Positions 22,114 through 31,373 of a stretch of DNA of 64,000 bases are shown piece by piece. The stretch spans positions 186,673,309 to 186,737,308 of the forward strand of contig CP136068.1 in assembly GCA_032622095.1 (NCBI GenBank), read 5' to 3'. Position 1 is the first letter of the stretch. Every line of letters starts with the position of its first letter. A model generated the notes under the pieces. That model saw only the letters and a list, made by a program, of their open reading frames with translations, did no database searches and was not told where the DNA came from. Source of the stretch: Siphonodentalium dalli (lineage: Eukaryota > Mollusca > Scaphopoda > Gadilida > Siphonodentaliidae). The position numbers were made by a program, and so were the translations under genes.

Positions 22114-23874
22114 TATAAATTGTTTGAGAAACTTTTAAAATCCCGGTTGGAAACCAATGCCCCACATCTCACAAATATTCACCCACTTCAAAACGGGTTT
22201 CAGAAAAATTCAAATTGTCTAGCGACTTCTTTCCTCCTGAAAGAATGTATATCTTACACAGCTGAAAGAGGCAGCAAACTATTTGCTTGCTTCCTTGATG
22301 TACAAAAGGCCTTCGATACTGTCTGGATCGATGGCCTCTTGTACAAACTCCACCAGCGGGGCATAACTGGTTCCATGTGGCGCATACTGTGTTGTTTATT
22401 AACAAATATTCAATGCTGTGTGAGGTATAAATGTAAATATTCTGAGTACTTCTTACTGAAACAAGGAGCCAGACAGGGAAGTATTCTCTCACCTCTGATG
22501 TACATGCTCTACGTTGACACACTCATTTCTGACTTAGCCAACTCAAACTACGGTTTAATGGTTTATTCAGTTTGTTGCGCTGCACCTACACAGGCTGATG
22601 ATATGGTCTTACTCTCATTGTCAAAACGTGGGCTACAGAACCTTCTTAATATATGTTCCCAGTACAGTAGGAAATGGCGATTTCTCTATAACCCAAGCAA
22701 AACTGTCACAATAGTGTTTAATGAACCAAAAGCTGAATTCGCGCGGTGCATTCAAAACAGGAAGATGTATCTTCTAGGTCAAGAAATTTCAGAAAAAACA
22801 GAAGCTACACACCTTGGTATCCTCTTTGACAAATACAATTTCAATCACTCCCTTGTGGAAGCAATAAGAGAAAAACAAAGAGACACATATTTTATGCTCT
22901 CAAATTCGGGCCTATATGCTCGTGGAACAACCCCTGTCAGTTGCTGTAAGATATACAAATCTATCATCCTTCCCAGATCTCTTTATGGGTCTGAACTCTT
23001 GTGGCAATTAGGCAAGAGTGATACAGACCGCCTGGAGAAAACACACCGATTTTGTTTAAAGAACTTTCAGGGATTGCCCACGCGAGCAAGAACTGTCATT
23101 GTAGAGGGCTCAGTCGGTATACCCTCCCTTGCCACACTTATTGACAAAAGAAAACTTTCTCTTATGGGATCCCTATGCAGAGGAGACCCCAAAAAATCTT
23201 CATCTGAGATATTTCTCTTACGAATGCATGAATCCTTAACTAACACAATACGCCCCTCAAAATCATTTTTGAATGAGCTAATCATAATCTTATTGAGATA
23301 TGGTTTACTTGATTTCATTACGAACTTTGCTGATGATAATACCTTCCCAACTAAAGATAGTTGGAAGAATCTTGTAAATGTAGCCATTGATACAAAGTAT
23401 AGTGAAATTTGGAAAACAACAATTTCTGGTGATCCGTGGCTCTATATTTTCAGTCAAATTCAAAGTGAATTTTCGCTGTCATTTTTATGGCGCGTATGCC
23501 GTGCGCATCCTCAATTCAAAGACGACTTTCTTCAGGTGGGAAGAATAATATCACAAACAACATATGACCAAAAGGGAGTTTGTGATGCGTGTCTGCATCC
23601 GTATGCACACAAAGTACTGCACATATTGTTCGATTGCCCATCAGGTTGCGAAATTCGAAATGTTATATGGTACAAGATAATTGATCACTTTGGGATCAAT
23701 TTCTACATTATGCTGGACAATCTGAACACACCAGATCTTGCGGCAATATTCTTAGGGCACATACCCGACATTGCTGACAACTTGATACCATTTCTTGATA
23801 AATACAAATTTGTCACATTTTTCGTTAGAAATACAGCAAAATTATGGGCAAATTATAGTAAACTAACGCAATAA
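22114..23874 (+). pseudogene. LINE ORF2, C-terminal part: reverse transcriptase and zinc knuckle
   Basis: Continuation of the ORF2 broken at 15228, about 586 codons and open to its natural stop. Reverse transcriptase motifs in order: LQNGFQKNSNC, FACFLDVQKAFDTVW (first catalytic Asp), KQGARQGSILSPLMYMLYVD, and QADDMVLLS at 22591 (catalytic Asp pair; the more common residue before ADD is Phe or Tyr). Then WRFLYNPSKT and THLGILFD follow, and later SFLWRVCRAHP. A C-terminal knuckle of form CX2CX9HX4C begins VCDACLHPYAHK near 23580. No RNase H follows. The part lacks its own start codon. It would copy LINE RNA at the nicked target. Confidence 0.88.
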
Positions 23875-24681
23875 TTTTTGGCTAACAGAGGGACATCACG
23901 GTGCTGAAAACGATTAATCATTACGTACTGTTGACTGGACGCTCTGGTCGCCACCATGTTGTGGTAAATAGAGGGGGTGGACCAATGGTATGTAGCGAGT
24001 ATTTAAAAAAAAAACAGAGTCGGGACAATTCCAAAATGATAACGCTCATCGCGTTACTTGAACGTCTTTCACTTTCTCTTACATCCTATAATTCATATAC
24101 TCGCTGCAAGCTATTGGTCCATATATGGCCTCTATATTGACTTATTGATTTTTTGTTGTTGAATGAATGTGCGAGGGTACTGTTGTGTCACCGTGTACTT
24201 GAGTATGTGCATATGTATGGATATGTGTAACGAGTATATGTGGGTATGGGTGACTGTGCGTATGCACGTATACATGTATACGTACGTGAGTCTGTGTGGC
24301 TGTATATCAGGACCCAGGAAAGTAGGTATGTAATAGGCTTGTATGTATGGATGTATGGATTGATGCACATGTAAGTATATATGTACGGCAGGTGTACTTG
24401 TGCGTTCCGTTGCGTGTGTTCGTCAGTATGTAAGGGGTTAATGTGGCTACGTGCATGAATGGATGCATACATGTTGCAAATATGTAAGTATGTAATACGT
24501 GCATGATGGCCCGAATATGTGCACTTAGGTCTATGTAAATATGTTATTAACATGAAGGGTAGTCTTTGTTGTTGATAAAACTTGTCTTTCTGTCGTATTG
24601 TTTTTTGTTCTTGAGTTCTTTGTAAAAAAACAAATATGTATGTGTATCCACTCTTCGTTATCGGAGGATTAAAGATATATA
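23875..24681 (+). other. LINE 3' untranslated region
   Basis: Non-coding tail of the LINE. From about 24190 to 24540 it is a purine/pyrimidine-alternating GTATGT/GTGTAT-rich stretch with a four-base rhythm, which creates false minus-strand frames full of Thr, His, Ile and Tyr. It ends GGATTAAAGATATATA just before the right 114-bp repeat. There is no long poly(A). Confidence 0.65.
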
Positions 24682-24795
24682 TTTATTGCTAATTATTAGC
24701 GGCACTTTAAGTCATTTACCGCCATGCGTTCCCGTGTCATGCCACCTTTCTGTACCAATTATATACATAACTTCTAGGCTGAAAATAAAAGCAAT
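24682..24795 (+). repeat. 114-bp direct repeat flanking the LINE, right copy
   Basis: Identical by eye to 10860-10973. See that entry for the target-duplication interpretation. Confidence 0.8.
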
Positions 24796-24817
24796 TTATT
24801 AATCAGTTATGTTATAT

Positions 24818-24976
24818 GCAATCAACGTCGTTTTCTATGCATCTGTCGGCGTATATAAGTGTCGGATGCCGAATTACATACTGTATAATTTCGCGAAGCG
24901 AAATTATACAAAGTATGTAGTTCGGCATCCGACACTTCTATACGCCGACAGATGCATCGAAAACGACGTTGATTGC
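24818..24976. repeat. 159-bp near-perfect palindrome
   Basis: The left arm begins GCAATCAACGTCGTTTTC and the right arm ends GAAAACGACGTTGATTGC. The arms are about 77 bp each with only a few mismatches, and the loop is a few bases within TTCGCGAAGCGAA. It lies 22 bp beyond the LINE's right flank. It could be a snap-back MITE or an extruding cruciform; no transposase. A minus-strand frame at 24822-25094 crosses it and is not a gene. Confidence 0.8.
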
Positions 24977-26736
24977 TTATAATTACGACAATCCGCATAA
25001 ATTTGTTGCGGATTATGACTATTTTTCTGAAGAAAATAAACCAAAAACACCAAATTGTAAAACTACTAAAGTTAGAGTTGTGTCTGTACTTCATAACGGA
25101 TTTTGGGAAATTGGGTCGAACATAAATTGGGCGACTTTATAATTCGGCAAGTTTAATAAAAGATCAATGTCAAGGATAAACAACGAAATCATGGAATATC
25201 AATTCATAATCATAGATTCATTTTTTGAAGTGGAAATTGAAATTGCATGTGTCAATTGTCGCATTTGTTAAAAAGGCGGATTTGAAGCTTGAAGAATGCA
25301 TAAGGTTCTCAATATTATGAAGAGCTGAAGTCAGTGAAGATGCTGAACTGTCAATTGGAGATTTTGAATTTGATGTGGACATTTCAATGGCGACCTCTGG
25401 TTGATATGGATCAGATTCAGAATTGGAAGTGGTAGCACTGGTACTGCTGTGAGATTTAGTTGATTTTGAATAGTTATTATCCTGAGCTTGCACATCAAGT
25501 TGATCAACAGCTGTTGCTGTTCTGAAAAGGGCATCGCTGATGTTTTCTTTCTGCTGTCGCGAACAATCTCTATTATAACTTCTGACAGCAGATGTCGAGT
25601 GTCTTGTGCAAATGATCAAATTAAAGTGAAAAAATGGCCGCTCATCGACTCGCTGTCATAGATCTATCGTTTAAAAGTACCTTATGACAGCGGAGAAACA
25701 CGACACAACACCCGCTTGCATCTTTTATTTGAAGGCGAATTCGGCCTCGACTTACAGGTACACTTTTGAAGTTTTAGTGTGGCCTAAAATGAAACAATTT
25801 GCCGGTTGCTAAGTTCCAAACAAAGGCGTGAAATTTTTAATGAAAAATGAATTTATTTTGGCTAAATTTGGTGAAATGGGATCCAATAGGTTACTTCTCG
25901 TATTGTATATGTTCTGGAATAATGTCAACACTGTTTGATTTGGGAATGAATGTGAATAGGAGAAGCTACAAAAACCGGTCGATGTTGATATTTTCGAGTT
26001 GTTAATTTGACTGTCACTGTTCACAACATTCCAACAGCTGGCTAAGCCAATGCTGTTGGTGTTACACTTGGAACTGGCACGAGAATAATTCCCAAAAGCT
26101 TTGGTGTCTACCACCAGTGATTAGTACATGATAATATCAACAACAACAGCGTAGAAACTGAGAAAGTTTAGTCAGAATTGGTGTGTCGATAATGTCTCTT
26201 CGGAATTAATTATCGCAAACTGACGTGTGGACACAGAATGCCAGATCAGTCATTCGTCTCATGATACATAATATTTCATCGAAACATATATGTGGTCATA
26301 TCTACCAGTTTCGGAGTCTGGTGAACATTGTTTTGAATGTTTCTACGGAGTCTGCGACGAACTTAGTCCAATGTTATCTATACATTGGATATCTTTAGTA
26401 TCCCGTAGATTTTCGACTACGACGAACTGATAGGCCTACTGATTTATAGTGATGTATGCATGGACTGGTTGTAAGCCGTTAATGACCGCAGTTGTACCGC
26501 CATTCAACGAATGATATATTTCTTACAGGGCATAACATATCGCCCAGTTATGGAGTCTGCTATTCTTTAGATCGAAACGACGGTGACGCTGTGATATTGT
26601 TGTGTTATTTGTATGGAATGACGAATAATCTCGGAGACACGGATCCACGGAGACACGGATTATGGGACACACATTATCACTGAATCCGTCACAAGCTTTT
26701 CTTAGAAGTTGACTTTGTTCACTGTAACGTACTACT
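24977..26736. other. Mostly gene-free DNA, one possible exon
   Basis: Apart from the Ser-rich frame at 25218-25619 (listed separately) I see no supported gene. A minus-strand frame at 25809-26114 has no recognised domain. Confidence 0.35.
25218..25619 (-). other. Ser/Thr-rich open frame, possible exon of unknown gene
   Basis: 133 codons on the minus strand. The composition looks more protein-like than neighbouring frames: many Ser, Thr, Asn and Gln, with segments such as KENISDALFRTATAVDQLDV and ALHNIENLMHSSSFKSAF, ending FHFKK. A pyrimidine-rich stretch followed by ACAAG lies just upstream on that strand and could be a splice acceptor. No domain is recognised and no partner exon was found, so it may be chance or part of an unrecognised repeat. 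Confidence 0.2.
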
Positions 26737-27311
26737 GCTATGCTCAAATTAATCGTCCAATTAACAAGGTTGTATGGCGTTAATGACACGGTTATACAAT
26801 ACCGCCGTTCAACTACGGTATTAGTAATACTATTTTGCGACCACTGTATTAATTTTTCACATGGCCACCTTACACCAAGTACTTCTTTTGTGAGCGCCAT
26901 GCACCGTGTTAACTATACACAAAACAATATTTCCATTAATATTTTGTTTACGGTTTAATCAACATTCGAAGTTGGTCCCTGACCGAATTTCGCAACTGCA
27001 TCACCAATGCAGCGTCAAGTCTTGCCAGAAATATACGCTCTGTGGTGGTTATAACGCTGACTTTAAAAAGGTACGAAGGTCGGCCATGGTAGGATTGATC
27101 ATGATTAATAGCATCAACGCGGTCGAGTAACGCGGTAAAATCGGTGGTACATATACATGTAGACCATTCCAATGTCCAGATGCGTCATGTTCCTATCAGA
27201 ACATGTGTGGCTATCATTCTGAACGATTCGGCCATTCCGCTTTGCTAGGAAATAAACTCTTCCATAATTATACTTTGCAATATATCGCAAAGATATTTGA
27301 TATTTATCACA

Positions 27312-27597
27312 ATAGCCCGATCAGGTTAAAATAGACTGATCGTTTTTTCACAGCCAGTATGTATCTCGGATAAGGGGAGTCACTCAACCAATACTTAAAC
27401 AAAATTAATCCTGATTTCTTTTGCAAGACACCAAATAATGATTTACTGAGAATATTCAAAATAAACATACATGTATACATATATTGAAACAAATTAACAG
27501 ATTCAAATTGTCAAGAAATTGAGAGTTCCATATCGTACAACAGTGAGCACTGTGCCAGGAAGACCGATCGCTCTATTTTACCCTGATCGGGCTATTA
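27312..27597. mobile_element. Small inverted-repeat element nested in the fold-back loop
   Basis: Ends are ATAGCCCGATCAGGTTAAAA with TAG on the left and CTATTTTACCCTGATCGGGC with TAT on the right, about 30 bp. It is 286 bp with no coding sequence. Confidence 0.5.
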
Positions 27598-27742
27598 TAG
27601 TTATCTGTGGTCCACTCAGACCTATATTTATACCCATAATAAATATCGCGTAAATAGTATGTAATTGTCGTAGTTCCTACGCTGCATTATGTGAACAAAG
27701 CCAAATTATGTTCCAGAGCCTGTTGTACAGTATGTAAATATC

Positions 27743-27938
27743 GTGCGATAAGAAAATACTCAACAATGGGGAGATCATTAACTTTGGTTAATTAAAACTG
27801 ACACCACGTTGTTCGCAAAATACCATTTTAGCGCTCACTAGTCCTCGCCACAAGATTTTGATGTTGAATGGGTCACCGGAATTATTTTCATTCTCCCAAA
27901 AAAATCGCCACGGTGTTGAGTGTTTTGCTTATCGTACA
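27743..27938. mobile_element. MITE-like element with GCGATAAG ends, copy 2
   Basis: Left end GTGCGATAAGAAAATACTCA; right end GTTGAGTGTTTTGCTTATCG. The interior GTTGAATGGGTCACC and CACGGTGTT are shared with 19670-19736. It is about 196 bp and lies in the loop of the larger fold-back element. Confidence 0.5.
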
Positions 27939-28549
27939 CTTCCGATGTGTTGTGTCGGTATAATTATGCACAAATGCCTACGATAACACAAAGAGAGTTT
28001 AATGTATTTAATATATGATCAAGTTTGGTACAGCCATAGTGAATAACTTATTCTCCATTCGTACCTATGCGTCAACGAGTCACTGTCATTGCCTTATCAG
28101 CAGAGCCATATAATGTAGAATTTCGCGAATATGGTTCCAGTTATGGAAGAGGATATTTCCTAGCAAAGCTGAAATGGCAGAATCGTTCAGAATCATAGCC
28201 ACACATGTTCTGATAAGAACATGATGCATCTGGACATTGGAATTTCTACATGAACATGTACATGTTTGTATACAGCTATGCTTTAATTGACCCCCCCCCC
28301 CCATTTTAATGAAGTTGACCACCGATTTTACCGCGTTACTCGACCGCGTTGATGCTCTACTTGGTGTAAGGTGGTCATGTGAAAAATTAATACAGTGGCC
28401 GCAAAATATTATTACTAATACCGTAATAAGATTTTCCGCGGTTGCCACAAGTCAACCACTTGACCGTGGTTGAACGGCGGTATGGTATAACCGATGTCAT
28501 TAACGCCTTATTACTTTGTTAAATGGGACGATTAATTAGACCATAGCAT

Positions 28550-28876
28550 ACTTATAAATGTGCGTGATGTGTTAAAGTTGCCAATACATGTATGTGCTAT
28601 GGACGGCGACCAAGCACAGGCCACTGGGGGAAATTATTAAAATACCAATATAGACTACACCAGTCACAATATCTCGAATTGTGAGACACCACGGTTGTAG
28701 AAAGACATATTTGTAGCTTATAGATTACTTGAAGTGGAGCTAAGTTTACATTCATTTGACGTGCATGCAAGCAACTAGCCTGGTTCGAGGTGGTAAAACT
28801 TCCAAATATATGCGGTGACTCTGACAAAATCAGAGTCAATTGGATGAAGACCTGGGGCATGTACTATCGTGCACTA
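28550..28876. other. Gene-free DNA
   Basis: No repeat or gene is recognised. Confidence 0.4.
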
Positions 28877-29573
28877 TGGTGGCGGTACGGTCGGCGGGTG
28901 TTATTATGTTTGTTTTTTGCGTACACGAATAGCGAATTCAACTGCAGCGCATGGGTTAATATATTCACTTCTTGCATAGTTAGCAGCTTGCCCGAACGCC
29001 AATGGGGTATTCGCTGCACCATATGTGTCCCTTTTCGTGGTCAGACTGCTACATGTAGGAGATGTACGGTCGGTGTCTTTTTTTTTATTTTGCGTACCTG
29101 GCTGAATCGGCCACAAGTTAGGATTTAACAGTGCCGTTTCCGCTTGAGATATCGACTTGGGATAGGACTTTGGTACATGCAGGTCTATTCTGCACGATAG
29201 TACATGTCCCATCTCGCTCGGTCTGGTGGCGGTACGGCCGGCGTGTGTTATTTTCTGTGTTTTTGCGTACATGAATTCGACCGCAGCGTATTGATTAATA
29301 TATTCACTTCCGGTATAGCTAGCAACTTGTCCGATCGCCCATGGGTGCATATGGTTATTCACTGCATGACATGATGTCCCTGTCCGTGGTCAGACAGCTA
29401 GGAGAGGTACAATCGGTGTCTTTTTTTTATTTTGCGTACTTGGCGGAATCGGCCGCATGCAAGGAAGGGGTTAACGGTACCGTGTCCGCTTGAGATTTCG
29501 ACCTGGGGCTTGGATATTTTGTACAATAGGTCTATTCTGCACGATAGTTCCCGAACCATCTCGATCGGACCCC
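28877..29573 (+). repeat. 347-bp tandem duplication
   Basis: Two copies (28877-29223 and 29224-29573) share TGGTGGCGGTACGG, TTAATATATTCACTTC, GTGGTCAGAC, TTTTATTTTGCGTAC, CCGCTTGAGAT and GGTCTATTCTGCACGATAGT. Short frames on both strands repeat accordingly. No domain is recognised, so coding is not supported. Confidence 0.75.
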
Positions 29574-29584
29574 TCGGGACGGTG

Positions 29585-29624
29585 CGGTCGGGTTCGGTCG
29601 GGTACGGTCGGGTGCGATCGGGTT
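29585..29624 (+). repeat. CGGTCGGGTN decamer repeat, four copies
   Basis: Four tandem ten-base units, the last with one change, directly after the 347-bp duplication. Confidence 0.8.
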
Positions 29625-30340
29625 TTAGTAGGACCGGATTGACGTTATGTGGGGAAACTCCATTTGATACCTTCCATGCAATCAAATATCTATTTTAATT
29701 CTATGCCACAGGCATGCACAATGAATTACATATAGGACTTCATCAGTCTGTAGAACATGCCTATAGTATATTGCACCCATTATTCGTGGGAACAGTCCAT
29801 ATACATTGTAAACGTTCAGCTTAAATCCAGGTATCGCGCTGGGCTTGTATATTCAGCTTGGTTTATTCGATATCGCTATTTGATTTATCCGCGAATACGA
29901 TGCGAAGTGAAGACCTTGAAGTGTTAATGGCTACACTTTTATTTCGGAGTTTATATTATAAAAAATCAATACCAGCAGATGAAAATTTTCACAGTGGGTC
30001 CGAAAAGTCATAGATCATTGTTGACTTATATTGACTCTATTTTGTGGTTTTTGTTATCACTCAAATGCATTTTCTGTAGTTGGAAGTCTGATCTTTTTTC
30101 GCGAATTCTTTACTGATTTTGGCGTCGATTGAGCACAATAATAGCGTCAAAGAGCCAAATAAGAAGATTGCACTAATAATTAGCATTTTTCGCGATGATC
30201 AAGTTGTTTTCTTAAAATATCACCATTAAAATTGTGTTAAGAGTCAGAACCGTAATCGTGTTAGATCCAAAACTGCAGGAATCGTTTAACCCAGTGATCG
30301 AGAACGTGGGCATCATCAGCCTGTAATTTAGGAAGGGAAG
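29625..30340. other. Gene-free DNA
   Basis: No supported exon or repeat. The last 60-80 bp may be degraded LINE protein sequence leading into the next feature. Confidence 0.4.
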
Positions 30341-30436
30341 AGATTGTGTCTTAAATGCGGGATCGGTTCTAATATAGGAAATGAGTATCATTTCATTATG
30401 GAATGTCCACACTATATATATAGATCTCAGAAATGA
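30341..30436 (+). pseudogene. Tail fragment of another LINE ORF2 (zinc knuckle)
   Basis: About 31 codons, RLCLKCGIGSNIGNEYHFIM then ECPHYIY, ending in a stop. The CX2C...EYHF...CP pattern is the C-terminal knuckle of many CR1/RTE/Jockey-type ORF2 proteins. Upstream frames are broken and downstream is non-coding to about 30650, ending AAATAAATCGTGTCGG next to a (GATA)n tract. Likely a 5'-truncated, decayed copy unrelated to the LINE at 10974. Confidence 0.55.
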
Positions 30437-31373
30437 ACTTTTCCAATATTGTTGGTAGTTATCACTATAATTTTACAAATATGAAGAATGATAACCCTGA
30501 CATTAGCAGCAAAATATGTGGTCCGGTGCTTCTGAATGCATATTATGCATGCCAACATACAATAAACACATATAGTTATATAGACATGCCACGTGCACAT
30601 GTAATTATTTATTGATTACTGTTTTATTATTTGTGTTTATGCAAATAAATCGTGTCGGATCGTAGATAGATAGATAATTTTATAGAATGATAATTTATTG
30701 GCAAAAGTGCATTAAATATACAAGAATACAGGAAATACAAATATAATCATAAATAGGATTGAATCGTCAAGTGCATAAGATCAGTTACTTGCCCAGTTGA
30801 GTGTCAGCAAGATATGGATATATGACGATCCACATCATGCTGACTCCCAAATGGGGTGCACTCAGCCTGGGGTTGGCATAACCTCGTGCGTGGCTATCTT
30901 CCTGCCAACCCCATCATAATTTGTATTGTGTCAACTCCGGTTATGTCAACGATTAAATGTAATAGTTAGTATATAGCAGACATATGTATATGCTTGTGCT
31001 CTTCTTTGACGGACCCGATGGAGTGCATGTGGCATGTGGTCTAGCGGGTTTCTTAAATACAGACATTTATGTACATGTAAACCAAGGTTGCCCTCATTTT
31101 CAAAGAAACCCGCCAGGCCAGTTGGATGAGATCCAGTTAGAACACTAGAACATTATATTGTCGAATGTTATGGAAAGTGTGGAGTCGTTGCACGGTGCAT
31201 ACTGGCTTGAAGCGTCACACATGTACTAAATAGCAAATCGCGATCAACAAATCTAGAACGAACTATACATGCTTGCTATTAAGAGTTATGGTGCCATCGT
31301 TAACGTACGCATTCTGGGCAGTTTGGGTTATTCCAAGTCACTGACGTGGGATATGAATCGATGAATTTACTGA
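30437..31373. other. LINE tails and gene-free DNA
   Basis: A (GATA)n tract at 30663-30677 could be the 3' tail of either the plus-strand LINE fragment on its left or the minus-strand LINE on its right. If the latter, 30678-31373 is that element's 3' untranslated region. CTGACTCCCAAATGGGG and GGGGTTGGCATAACC mark an unidentified repeat near 30840-30910. No gene. Confidence 0.35.

Larger units (their letters stand above)
10974..24681 (+). mobile_element. Two-ORF LINE retrotransposon with a nested 6.9-kb insertion
   Basis: The element has a 548-bp 5' leader, ORF1 (11522-13273), ORF2 split into 13520-15228 and 22114-23874, and a 3' untranslated region to about 24681. Removing the internal insertion leaves about 6.8 kb, a normal size for a full-length two-ORF LINE. 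ORF2 carries an endonuclease/exonuclease/phosphatase-type nuclease, a reverse transcriptase and a C-terminal CCHC-like knuckle; no RNase H domain is seen. The clade is uncertain: the layout suits the Jockey/CR1/I range. ORF1 is intact, whereas ORF2 has one frameshift and the insertion, so this copy cannot move on its own. The flanking 114-bp repeats mark its ends. Confidence 0.85.
26737..28549. mobile_element. 1.8-kb fold-back element with ~430-bp inverted arms
   Basis: The left end TGCTATGCTCAAATTAATCG and the right end (reverse complement TGCTATGGTCTAATTAATCG) match. Matching continues inward through GGCGTTAATGAC, ACCACTGTATTAATTTTTCA (complement on the right), ACGCGGTCGAGTAACGCGGT and CAGAACATGTGTGGCTAT. 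The right arm is about 28110-28549. The left arm is 26737-27260 but carries about 220 extra bases (roughly 26885-27105) absent from the right. The loop (27300-28090) contains two smaller inverted-repeat elements. No transposase frame is present. Confidence 0.7.

Noticed and set aside
24132-24553. Three overlapping minus-strand frames rich in Thr, His, Tyr and Ile
   Set aside because: They lie in the LINE 3' untranslated region and reflect GTAT-type low-complexity sequence.
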